Shown here: positions 35,601 to 46,006 of the stretch, piece by piece
Layout: the number at the start of each line of letters is the position of its first letter
Position numbering within the stretch: position 1 is the first letter of the stretch
Origin: Bimastos eiseni
Taxonomy: Eukaryota > Annelida > Clitellata > Crassiclitellata > Lumbricidae
DNA length: 64,000 bases
Assembly (NCBI GenBank): GCA_959347315.1
Contig: OY365813.1
Span: 21,024,854-21,088,853, forward strand
Reading direction: 5' to 3'
Notes under the pieces: generated by a model
Database searches by the model: none
What the model saw: the letters and a program-made list of their open reading frames with translations, nothing else
What the model was told of the DNA's origin: nothing
Position numbers and translations under genes: made by a program

Positions 35601-38600
35601 TTCCTCATGTCGATTTGCAGCGGTAACTTGTTAAATGCCTTAATGACAAAGATCGAAAAGAAACGACTTAGAAACTAATGCAGTTAATGGTTGAATCACA
35701 CAAAATCCAAATAGGGTCGATGAGAAGAGTTAAAATAAACTTATAACTGATACCCTAAATGGAAGAATATCTAATGGAAGTTGAATTTATCAATGAAAGG
35801 CGCTGCTTACTGGGAAATTATCGATACTTCGTAGCCATTGTCAATGTTGTCTTTTCCCGCTGGAACTGCAGCAGTAAGAAAAAGAGGAGGTTTCCCAGTG
35901 GTAGCAGCTTCGTTGTCTATGGCAGTGCGAAATTCCTACAACAAATAAAAACCATGATGCATAACATATCGATCCTCTCCTTCTATTCCTACTCCTCCTC
36001 CTCCTCCTCCTCCTCCTCCTTATACTCATCATCATTATCATTACTATTTTTATTATTATTAGTATTGCATAACATATCGATCCTCTTCTTCTTTTCCTCC
36101 TGCTTCTCCTCCTCCTCCTCCTCCTCCATATATTCATCATCATTTTCATTACTATTTTTATTATTATTAGTATTGCATAACATATCGATCCTCTTCTTCT
36201 TTTCCTCCTGCTTCTCCTCCTCCTCCTCCTCCTCCATATATTCATCATCATTTTCATTACTATTTTTATTATTATTAGTATTGCATAACATATCGATCCT
36301 CTTCTTCTTTTCCTCCTGCTTCTCCTCCTCCTCCTCCTCCTCCATATATTCATCATCATTTTCATTACTATTTTTATTGTTATTAATATTATTATAATTA
36401 TTATTCATACCTCGGGACAAGTGGTTTATGCGATTTCGCATTTTTTCGCATAAATTTTTGGTTTTCGCATAAATTCCTAAGTGGACAGTTTTCGCAAATT
36501 ACTGCATAAAGTTCGGAAATTTCGGTCAGTGTCAACTACAATTGGATTGTCCATGCCTATAGGAGTTATAGTTTACCGACCAGATGACGTAATTTTTGAT
36601 TACTAGGATCCGTGGTTTATGCGATTGTGAAATTATGCGATTTTTCGCATAATTTAGGAAAAGATTTCGCATAGAACACGGGACCCTATTCATACCTTTA
36701 TTGAACATGAATTGATATCGTGCCAACTTATGCATTCATAATCATCGTAATTATAATAAGATCATGAAGATAGGCACATATTGCTTAACCAAGCGAAAAA
36801 TCCATATTAATCATATCTGGAAACTTGAATAGAAAATTGTAGAAAAATAAGCCTCACTGCAGCTCACTCAAGGCATAAGTTCATCTATAGCAATGAGTTG
36901 ATACAGTTTCGAAGCAGTCTATCAATCTTCACGTATTTTACAACATTTCGAGAAACAGTCAGTTATTGTAATTGTAACCACACATTTATAGTGATACATA
37001 TTAATTGAACCATGTGACATTTGAGCATTACCTGGACCAGGGAGGTGTAACGCTGTTTGTCTTCTGGAGGACTTCCTCTACGTCCTGGATATTCGAAGTC
37101 TAAATCAACTCCGTCGAAATCACGTTCTCTGCAGAATACGATGACGGAATCGATGAAGGTCTTTCTGTTGGCGGCTGTTGACAGCATAATGTTCACTTGG
37201 TACGTATCTCCGACTGCTATCGACACCTTGAGACCTGGCTGCTTATCTTTCAGGGCTATGGTCTGGTCGTATCTAAAAACAAAATATCTCGTACCTAAAC
37301 ACAAAATTATATCGTGTCAAATAATTGACTTGGTGTTTATAATAGTTTATCGATGCATTTACTGGAAGTAAAAAGCGTATAAATCAGTTACTGCAGTTGT
37401 TCGCATAGTCTCAAGTTCCTAAGTTATGTTCCTGGATTCGTTAGAAATTTAGTGAAGCTTTCTTCATCAAAACGGATTCATACAATAATTATTTTTAAGA
37501 AAATCCTGATAATTTTTGTTATTGTAGATTTGTTTATGTTTGATTTGCGGTTCATAGATGAAAGCTTTTATCTCGTATTATTTTAAGTTGGTTGCTTCCT
37601 CCTGTCTCTCTCACTCTCTCTGTCTCTCTCTGTTTGTCTATCTCTCCCCGCTCCTCTTCACCTTTTTTCTGCATTCCTCTTCTCTCTTTATCTGCCTCCT
37701 ATGTTTGGCATTGTCAGCGAATCATTGGACATATCTTGGTGTGCATGTATGCAGATATCTACGTATGTTCACCTGTGTGTAGATGAATGATTGTATGAAC
37801 TTACAATATATGTCTACAAAGTTAACAGTTTCTTTGTTCACTTCACAGAATTAACGAAATGTACACTTACAGTCCTCCTGGAATGTCATCGTTCCACACG
37901 AGCGGAACAATTCTGTTGCTGGAGTCAATGATTGCGAAGGCAAACATGATGTGAGAACACAGAGAAGGATCGGTTTGGCTTGGGAAGAAGGTGGCAGGTG
38001 GTGGTCGATACTGTGCCCAGTTGGTCACGTAACAGACTCGTCTGTATTCCGCTGTACAAACAAAGGTGCAACATAATAATTACCTTACTTGTAGTCAATG
38101 ATGGGATTGGAGTTATTTTGAAAATAGCCTTTATCAAGAAATGGATTTTTTCAATCAATGAAAGTGATAATGATGGCGCCTGTAGTAGAAATCTACTCAG
38201 AGGCGCTTCCCTCGATATAACGTAGACATTCGAATTCGACGATTTTTTAATGCTAACAATCATGTGTTTGAGCCTTCATGGAGGCTTTGTTCACTTCACA
38301 GAATTAACGAAATGTACACTTACAGTCCTCCTGGAATGTCATCGTTCCACACGAACGGAACAATCCTGTTGCTGGAGTCAATGATTGCGAAGGCAAACAT
38401 GATGTGTGAGCACAGAAATGGATCGGTTTGGCTTGGAAAGAATGTGGCAGGATATGGACGACTTGTCATTATATAGTATTTTAAGATTTAAGCATTTATA
38501 GACCACCTCTATTAGTTTGAACCGTTCAGAAGAGCTGCCAGTGTGAGGTCTCTGAATAAATTTTTAGCTCACAATTATCCAGCGTCATCGACTGACACTT

Positions 38601-39394
38601 TCTAGTTAGACAATGGCGCTTAATACAGTGATTGATAACAATTAAACCTAATGTGCGCGATTGGTCATTACTTTTTCTTTGGACTACCAAGCAAGAGATG
38701 GCATGGTTCAAATCCCGTCGTATCAGAAGATTTCTTATCTACTTGCTCTCATTGATAAACTCTTGACATGAGATGAGTACAGCAGCGAGAGAAGGAATCC
38801 TGGCCCTGATATGCTGAAGCAAAGGAAATAAAGTTGCTATCATTTGACACCCATACCATATAGTTAGCTTTAGAGAACTGGTCTTCTCTTCCTTCTTACA
38901 ACTTGAAAATAACACGGCTAGACTTGAAAATTTGCTGAAATTATGATTTTCTCATTTATTGAGTTACTTGGCTAGTCGACAGTTAAGTTTTATAGTTTTA
39001 TTGCTTTCACTGTGCATGGTCAAAACACCCTTGTTTTTCATGTACGGTTGACTAATCAACTAATTAAGTTTAATTAACTAGATCAGGTAACTAATTAAGT
39101 TTCTTCTTCATTGTCTTGAACTCAATACATAACTGTACTCCATTTATGGGTGTCCCTGCTAGCGGGACCTTGGTCCATTTAGGGTTCCTTCCTTTTTCTT
39201 AGTTATCCGCCAACGCTTCCGTGCTTTCTCATTTAATATGTTCCGTTTTGTTTATTGACTGCTGAATCACAAAATCATCAATAAATTCTTGACCGTGGTT
39301 ATGGTAATGATAAAAATGATGTGGATTACTTACCTTGGCCGAAAGCGATGACCGCCGCAAGAGACGCCAGCTCTAGAATGAGCCGACAGTTCAT
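29639..39394 (-). CDS. Chitinase B: GH18 chitinase-like protein with altered active-site motifs
   Basis: Ten coding exons on the minus strand: 39334-39394, 37871-38051, 37032-37272, 35811-35935, 35366-35507, 34175-34360, 33855-33974, 32974-33110, 31904-32055 and 29639-29928. They join to 544 codons: signal peptide ([20 protein letters not shown]), GH18 domain, a linker with two [13 protein letters not shown] repeats, a six-cysteine CBM14 domain and a basic Gly/Arg/Pro tail. The catalytic DGVDLDFE is intact (E141). Exon 3 is 12 bp shorter than in A and C: strand-3 text [14 protein letters not shown] in A reads [10 protein letters not shown] here. The last strand reads GWTAWNVD instead of [10 protein letters not shown]18 enzymes normally conserve both places, so activity is doubtful and a chitin-binding role is possible. 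The reading frame is open throughout, which argues against a simple pseudogene. A duplicated exon 2 fragment lies at 38334-38465. Confidence 0.88.
30682..31870. mobile_element. Non-autonomous DNA transposon in intron 9 of chitinase B
   Basis: The left end gggccgttcacatattatat continues into ataacgc. The right end, reverse-complemented, gattgctcacaaataatata, also continues into acgc. Pyrimidine- or purine-rich blocks (acccacccctacccc; cctaccccccctcaccc) follow in both arms, giving TIRs of about 110 bp. No transposase is seen. Chitinase A has short continuous DNA at the matching place (about 13225-13290), so the insertion postdates the duplication. A TTAA target on the left is possible but is not matched exactly on the right. 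Confidence 0.7.
35968..36400. repeat. Tandem repeat of about 115 bp with TCC and ATT triplets, intron 3 of chitinase B
   Basis: A unit beginning ttgcataacatatcgatcct and containing runs of tcc, catcat and tattatt occurs about four times. The first copy is shorter and the last three are nearly identical. Poly-Arg, poly-Glu and poly-Ser frames across it are artefacts. Confidence 0.9.
36414..36693. mobile_element. MITE-like insertion in intron 3 of chitinase B
   Basis: A direct repeat tattcatacct lies on both sides (about 36403-36413 and 36689-36700), consistent with a target duplication. The left end has gtggtttatgcga and the right end, reverse-complemented, gtgttctatgcga. The motif atgcgatttttcgcat recurs inside. 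Chitinase A at about 17128-17150 shows a single attattcatgctttcatc, the empty site. Confidence 0.65.
38334..38465 (-). pseudogene. Partial duplicate of exon 2 in intron 1 of chitinase B
   Basis: The text encodes [19 protein letters not shown], then the rest of exon 2 to PGG and a matching GTAAGT donor. It is nearly identical to exon 2 at 37871-38010, and the intron flank (cacttcacagaattaacgaa) is copied too; the period is 463 bp. The 5' part encoding [14 protein letters not shown] is gone. No acceptor in the right phase is visible, so it is probably not spliced in. Confidence 0.8.
38645..38720 (+). repeat. tRNA-derived SINE head in intron 1 of chitinase B
   Basis: gtgcgcgattggtcattac and catggttcaaatcccg are placed like A and B boxes, matching the copy in chitinase A intron 1 (18815-18895). 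Confidence 0.4.
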
Positions 39395-39563
39395 GGTGGC
39401 GACTTTGCTCGTTTCGGAAGGTCTCTAATATTGTATATAGAACTCGCTAAACCACAGGCGTTTATTCAAATCAGGATGCAGGAAAACAGGTCGAATAGGC
39501 TCCGCTATGACTTTGTTTTCCAATTCACTTAGCCCATGTGAAAGATGCGAAGAAGTCTTCTTG

Positions 39564-39570
39564 TTTTATA
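39564..39570 (-). promoter_or_regulatory. TATA box of chitinase B
   Basis: TATAAAA on the minus strand, 176 bp upstream of the ATG, followed by CATCTTTCACATGG at the likely start of transcription. Similarity to the chitinase A promoter continues to about 39750 and then stops at ggtaggcctatcc, so the distal block seen in 0, A and C is absent here. Confidence 0.75.
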
Positions 39571-39749
39571 GAACTCGGTGCGTAAACCTACGTGTCAATC
39601 CCTTCATTTCGTGATGAAATGCAATGATCGATAATCTTTTGAAACAATGATCTCTACTGTAGCGGATAACATAATAAAGTTGCTTAAATTCCTACTCGTC
39701 GAACCGTGACTTATAAATTGATAAAAGCGAACAGAGTTTAAGTGCCTTT

Positions 39750-39974
39750 CAGCGGTAGGCCTATCCTATCAAAAGGGCGAAAATTAAAAGGGCGCAATCA
39801 AAAGGGTGAAAATCATAAGATTCGATATAACAATAATAATATTAGTGGTGGCAAACGCGAGTCAATCTTCCTTTGCAATGACTGTCTATCACCATTCAGC
39901 GGTACGATCTTGTCGCATTTGAGGGTACTTTCTCTTCAAGCCCTGATGACGAGACCTGGCCCTCCAGACAAATA

Positions 39975-40046
<72 letters not shown>

Positions 40047-40466
40047 TGAGAGTTATCATAGCACTGAAATCTATTTCCTACCTACGATATATAATTAATT
40101 TGTTGAAGTACCCGGCATTGCCCGGGTGGTCCTAGCAATTCTTAAAATGTGTTGAACATTGCTTACCAATGTTTGCGTATGAGTAGGCATTTACACGGTC
40201 TATCCTTTGGACAACCACTCTGATTGAGGCAGCGCTCGTGAATAAGAATCCTCCTTTGTTTTTGTCAGCTGCTAAGCAGTATTCGTGCAAACATAATTAG
40301 GAGCAATCGATCCAGTGGATCAAAAGGTTTTGTGGAACATACATTACATACTTTTCTTCTTTACATGTAGGGATGGTATCAACAACCATGTAAAATGGGT
40401 CGTTGGAGTTGCAAGCCGTTTGGATTCACGGCTATCTAACGTCCACAGATTGTATGACTACATGTA
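39750..40466. other. Upstream flank of chitinase B, with (AAT)n
   Basis: No gene is supported. A short run of aaaagggcgaaaa-type repeats lies at 39768-39810 and an (AAT)n microsatellite at 39970-40045. Similarity to the array resumes at about 40390. Confidence 0.55.
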
Positions 40467-40800
40467 TAGTCCGTTCAAATGTGGCTAACCGAAGCTTGAT
40501 AAGCATGAAACAAGAATAACTACTTCCTGCATGAGAGAAGATTCCTGACACTGTGACCTCAGCCAGGTACGGTAGGTATGCTTATGAGTGTCTGTTGTGT
40601 TGCCATCTAGCAAATCGTCTGGAGCGATTAAAATCCTACGCTTGGTAGGCACAAATGTTGACAACTTCCTGCATGAAAGATATCTAACAATGTGAGCAAG
40701 GTTAAGGACGGTTGATGGGATGACGAACAGTGGTTGTGCAACCAGATTACAAATCGTCTGTAGCGATTCCCGTTGTATAACCAGCTAGGAAATCATACGG
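40467..40800. repeat. Array repeat upstream of chitinase, copy 3
   Basis: Nearly the same as 20812-21150 with scattered substitutions; see copies 1 and 2. Confidence 0.75.
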
Positions 40801-41389
40801 AGCAAAAGTGCCTTTACCAATGATAAATAAGGGTGGCGTTTCAGCCAAGGAACCAATGCTTCTGGAGTTAGTTATACTGCAGCCAGCTATTGAAGACTCG
40901 ACTTCTGTTTTTTATTGAAGTGAAATTGTGACTCGCTATTCATGCAAAAGAATTTGTGTGTGCACACTAAATTCCTGTGTGCACTGGCTCCACGGTCCGA
41001 AAGCGTACGGCTTCGAGGGAACATTGACATCCAAAAAATTATGTTCTAAAGGCATAAACCGATACGTTCTTAATACACAAAGCCGATTTTCGCTTTAAGC
41101 TTAGGCGTAGTCATAAATAATAATTCCCAATCAAACTCTGAGGGCCCATGCCGTTCGTCACAAGAGTAAAATCTCCCCATATGACTTGACTTTTTGAACT
41201 CTAACAAGTAACAGAGAATTGGTTGATTCATTTCTATGATCGACTGAAGACTGTGGGATAAAACCAAGTTAAACATTCCACGATCTTGTCACTGTGATAT
41301 CATTGGTAAACGAAGCAATCTGTTGAACCGAGGTAGTGATGCGATTATTATTGTAACTGAACATTTTCAAAGCGTCGCTCGAAATCAGA
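40801..41389. other. Intergenic, no gene seen
   Basis: No coding signal recognised. Minus-strand frames at 41070-41276 have no family resemblance. Confidence 0.35.
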
Positions 41390-41807
41390 GACGCTGCCAA
41401 CTCAAGTCGACGGCTTGGTGGTAAATAGGGAGACCTTCAAGCGCCTTCATACCTGAGCAGAGGAAAGAATTAGCAGATGCACCTGATGACCTGAGGGGGA
41501 GAGGGAGGCTGTTCCAAATTGACGATCCCACATGAACAAAGTCCCTTGTTTGGACCTTAAAAATGCATGCGGGCGACCAGCAAGGTGTGTCAGTAGAGCG
41601 TGGTTATTGAACGCATGGACAGAGTTTAACCTAATGCACGCAGAATTTGCTAGCATGCAGACACAAATGCGCCGCGATAGTGCAGAAATAAACTGCAGCA
41701 ATGTAGCGGCTCATCATTGTCTAATCAACGGCTTTCGTTTCCTACATTGTGGGTGACATTCTGGGGCCATTGCAGCAGTAATTTATATATCCGTCGGCTC
41801 AAATTCT
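41390..41807. repeat. Array segment matching 21590-22250
   Basis: Aligned with unit 2 through ctgttccaaa, cagtagagcgtgg, aatgcacgcagaattt and gcagtaatttatata. Not treated as coding. Confidence 0.6.
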
Positions 41808-41815
41808 ATTGTAAA

Positions 41816-42199
41816 CCGTGGCGGATCCAGGGGTACCATAGGTGCCATGGCACCTCTCATTGCTATATTAAGATAACAAAATTAATCAAGTGTTACTTTA
41901 AAAAAATTGAAAAACATCACAATTTCTCTAAAAAATAACCAATTTGACAGATTTTGTTATCGCAAAGTAAAAATAATTAGCTTCTTCGATGGTTTACTTC
42001 GTTCCTCAAAATAAAAATTTCAAATTTTGATCCTGCCTGTGGAGTTTACAATGCTCCTCACTGATGAACCCCGAGGCCCATACATGCACCAATAAATGTG
42101 GGGGCGTTGCACATGGGCGCAATTTTTTGTCTTTCTCATACTACATGCCCAACTTTTTCAGACTAGCACCCCCATTCCAAATTCCCAGATCCGCCACTG
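41816..42199. mobile_element. Non-autonomous hAT-like element (384 bp)
   Basis: Ends ccgtggcggatcc and, reverse-complemented, cagtggcggatct. A perfect 8-bp target duplication attgtaaa lies at 41808-41815 and 42200-42207. Unit 2 carries the empty site attgttaac at about 22261. Confidence 0.85.
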
Positions 42200-42425
42200 A
42201 TTGTAAACACAAAATTAACTTTTCCATGTTCGCTCAAATTCCCAGTCAAGCATTGTGGCGTCGCTGAATGTATAAGCTCGCATTGCAACAAAGCATAAAA
42301 TGACAATCGATTGAAAGTCTAGACATTGCTTTGAAGTGGAAATTGCACGCATGGACCTTTGTCTGCTTTCAGTTGGCACAATGAACTATGGAGACGCAAT
42401 TCTGATGCTCGTTGGTACTATTTTA

Positions 42426-43242
42426 GGGTTCCGGACACCTCCCCCCCAGACATCTCCTCCCCCCCCCCGACATCTCCCCACCGGACATTTCCCCCGTAGG
42501 ACAATTCCCCCCCTCCCAAATTATTCCCCCCTGTGATCATAAAACGGGTTTGATGTTAAAACACAACCAGCAACCTTAATTCAACGTGTCTCACTTTGAT
42601 ACTTACAGCAAATGTTGAATCAGAAATAAATAGAAGAATAGTTGATCATGGAGGCGTGTACTGCTTAATTAATTGATAGTTAACTGGTGAACAATCAGCA
42701 ACATTACTCAATCAAATGTGTCTCACTTTGATGCTTTAGGTAAATATTTAACAAAGTTTCTATATGTAACCTGACTGTTGCTATATAATCTGTCATTACT
42801 CTGTAAGATAAATAATTATTAGACGAGAAATACGAAGAGATGGAGGTGGAAACTGTAGCTAGCGCACGTGGAAAGAACAAAGTTGCATTAAACGGCTATG
42901 TCTATGCTAAACAAATAATTAACAAATTACACCATTAGCCTAGTTATGAGTGCGAACGTCGGAGAGGTGCAGGGACAGCTTTAAGTGAATATAAAGCAAA
43001 GGTGAAATATGAAGATCTTTCGGCCGTTAGTTTGATTCCTATTAAATCAAAAGATAGTTTAAATTAAAATAAATGTTCATTTGTTTTGCTGTCTAAATTT
43101 ATTTGCACTATTAAAAATAGTTTAGCTGGGTCACAAGGGGGAAAATCCGGGGGAAATTGTCCTGTGGGGAAAATGTCCAGGGGGAGATGTCGGAGGGAAG
43201 ATGTCTGGGGGGAAATGTCCGGGGGGGAAATGCCCTAGACCC
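42426..43242. mobile_element. C-rich long-TIR element 1 (817 bp)
   Basis: Both ends carry about 110 bp of tandem variants of a ggacatttcccccc motif in inverted orientation. From outside inwards both arms read gggt..., agacatct, cgacatctcccc, ggacattt, aggacaatt and tgtgatc/tgtgacc. The interior is AT-rich with no transposase. Flanking octamers ctatttta and atgtttta match at 6 of 8 positions and may be a worn target duplication. Unit 2 has the empty site (ggctactactgttacc, about 22474-22489). Confidence 0.8.
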
Positions 43243-43492
43243 ATGTTTTAACCACAGCCATAGCCAATCATTTGTTGATGTACTCCAAACCGACATGATA
43301 CAACTATATAGAGTTTCACTTTAAATTACATTTGGGAAACTTCGTGAACATTTTGTACCGTGGTAGTTTTCAACACTAAAAGAACGATAAGTGACCAAGA
43401 GGAAGTCAGTCAATAAGTCTTATTGTCTGTTGCAACAGCTGCTTAGCCACAAACAGAGACCGATAGCCTAAGTAACTCCGCGCATGGCTCGG

Positions 43493-44193
43493 AGGTAACA
43501 AGACAATAACCCACGGACAATAACCCCTGGACAATAACCCCTATGCAAATTACCCTCTGTCAATAACTCCCCGGATAGTAATGGTAAGACAAGAGAACGG
43601 CAAAGAACAGAGAACAACAAGAGAACAACTAACCCTTTACCAAGCTTCAATGGAATAGTCATTATTAGGTAATTTGGCAGTATACAAGGAGTAGCCTTTA
43701 AACACTTTGCCATATATCGAAAAATAATTATTCAGAGAGAACAAGCGTTACAACAAGTCCATAACAACCAATTTCTGGCTGGTCATGCACCACAGCCTCC
43801 AAAAAAGAAATATACTGACTCGAATGCACGGAATCTAACCGTCGTTAGAAACCACAAGGAACGCAAGGTCACAAACTACCTACGTGAAATAGCACACAGC
43901 TTGTCATTGAACCATTTGACAATAAACAACATTTTATTCAAGAGATTTAATTTAATACTCACTTTGAATTTTTCTCCAACATAAGACTTATGTCCAATAA
44001 AATCATTATAAATGTATAGTTATTTTACATTATATTTAAAATAATATAATTATTTGTATAAGTGATCTATGGCGATAATCATATATTATCATTATTATCC
44101 GGGGGTAATTATCCGGGGTTCATTTGAATGAGGGGCCATTGTCCGGGGGCTATTGTCCGGAGGTTGTTGTCCAGGGGCAATTGTCCTAGAACC
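43493..44193. mobile_element. C-rich long-TIR element 2 (about 700 bp)
   Basis: A second element with terminal arrays of ggacaataacccc (left, 43500-43575) and the inverted form (right, 44098-44188). Both sides are flanked by ggctcgg (43486-43492 and 44194-44200). Its arms resemble those of element 1 in architecture but use AAT where element 1 uses ATT. Unit 2 is uninterrupted at the matching place (about 23030). Confidence 0.78.
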
Positions 44194-44200
44194 GGCTCGG

Positions 44201-45592
44201 GTGTTACAAAGATGAACAAGGTAGTATCCTAATAATTTATGGCTTTGGAAAGTAGCATCCTTTTCCTCTGCGCTATAAGGAACACGGTCGTTTCCATGGC
44301 TTAACTTCAACTGTTTAATATACAAACTAACTCTCACCTTTTCCAGGTGATGAATTATTTCTGATCAGGAGGCATTGTTGTGATCTTTCTGACACTCGTC
44401 ATTGAATTTAAAAATTTCATGACCGTCGTTTGCTCGTGAGCTGCTACTTTATCGTACAGCTAACGGTTTCTGTCGTTTGTGTATATTGTTGGAGACAGTG
44501 CAGACGTCCTTCGTACAGTCGTCGTGTCGTAGATCTATAATGGACTAAGCTGCTTATATTTGTAGCCGTGTACGATTGGCTAAAGGTGGTAAGGGACGAT
44601 TGTGTATATTAGCGGCTATCATCATCGCTTGCCGAACGTCGGGCTTACTATGGGGATAGGCATTTGTACGTAGAATTAGGCGTATGTGTTCGCTTGGCTA
44701 TATAAGACGCCGGTGATAACAACGTCTAGAGCTTGGACCGAATTATCGTTTGTAGATGACGATGCGTGTCAGCCTGTTGCTGTTTCGTCTTATTTAGTTA
44801 AGTAACGAATGGCCAAGTCTAAAGTTGTACATTTCAGACGTTTAGCTAATGCTGTGCATAAAGTCAACCTAAGCTCTCTGTTTCGAGGTAAAGACCAACT
44901 GAGTTGCTATTATTGCTGGTTCAATTCGCTTCGCCGTTCGCTTCATGCTTGTTCAGGTTGTATAATATTTTGTCAATAAATATATTCTTTATTCTTAAAG
45001 ATTTCCTTAGGCTACATTCGACCGTCAGAGTAGTATCAAAACAATATATTTGTATATATATTGGCCAAGGTGGCAAAGTGCCTTTCTACGTTTTCCATAA
45101 GTTCAGAAGTTTCATCAATTTTATTTATACTGTCATATTTTTATAATCATAATATACGACGACTGCCTCAATTGCTTTCATTTTTTGTGTTCTTGCATGC
45201 TCGATTCTTAAGAGTCAAGCATGGTATAAGTGATTAAGGGCACCGATTTGTCTTCTTCTAAATTCCATATTGAAATAATGGGACTTGTGAGTTAGCTTTA
45301 TCTTTTCGTTCATGTGCTCCAGATGAGAGTCTGTACTCCATCGTTAAAAACGAAATTAGGGCCTACATCAATTATTGACTTTATAGTTAAAAGCATATGC
45401 ATTTGGCAGAAGAAAGTCCTTGCGTTAGACGAAAGTGGGTGCATTCCACCTCAAAAAGAGAAGCATTAAAGGTAATATTAATATGGTTGGAGTTTGAACT
45501 GAGTGTAGTTAAGTGTGAGTAATATTACTATTAAAAAGAATTATATTAAAAAATATATAAAAATTGAGTATTTTATATTTTATAATTTGATC
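44201..45592. other. Upstream flank of lectin 3, no gene seen
   Basis: The first part (44220-44400) matches 23060-23260 of unit 2. From about 44400 to 45590 there is DNA absent from unit 2, without a recognisable ORF. It may be the body of the element whose end lies at 45593-45667. Confidence 0.4.
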
Positions 45593-45667
45593 GCGGGCCC
45601 GGCCCAGGCCCCCAAGCATCGCCGGGTTCCTGGGCAGTTGCCCCCTGCCCTCCTCTCGGCGGGCCTG
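45593..45667. mobile_element. GC-rich hAT-like transposon end
   Basis: Reverse-complemented, this reads caggcccgccgagaggaggg and continues with gggggcaactgcccagga-type text. The same family begins at 48074. The element would extend leftwards. Its other end was not found. Confidence 0.55.
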
Positions 45668-45908
45668 CGTTGGCATGATGGACTACGTCCGCAAATTTGA
45701 CACATAAAAATAGATATCATAGTTAATATTTCATAGCGCCACAAGAAACACTGGTGCATTGACCCAGCGTGGCGCTTGTTATCATAAAAAGAAACGATGA
45801 ACTGCGCCTGAATTGTGCAGTGAATGTAACACGTTTGTTGTAGCAACTGCCAATCAAACGACGGACCGAAAGCTGAGTGGTTACGTATGATTACTCGATC
45901 AACAGATG

Positions 45909-45939
45909 CTTAGATGCTACTCTCTGTGTAGCATCTAAG
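45909..45939. repeat. Perfect 12-bp hairpin upstream of lectin 3
   Basis: cttagatgctac (45909-45920) and gtagcatctaag (45928-45939) with a 7-nt loop, about 70 bp before the lectin 3 start codon. Lectin 2 has gagcatctagtatag at the matching place but no hairpin. Confidence 0.7.
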
Positions 45940-46006
45940 ATAGAACCGCTCGACGTGTGTATTAAGCTTTTGCCTTGAGCAATTATTTTAATAGTTAAAC
46001 CATGCA

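Noticed and set aside
35841..36441. Frames of 150-210 codons rich in Arg, Glu or Ser
   Set aside because: They read through the 115-bp tandem repeat with TCC runs in intron 3 of chitinase B. The part at 35811-35935 is real exon 4.
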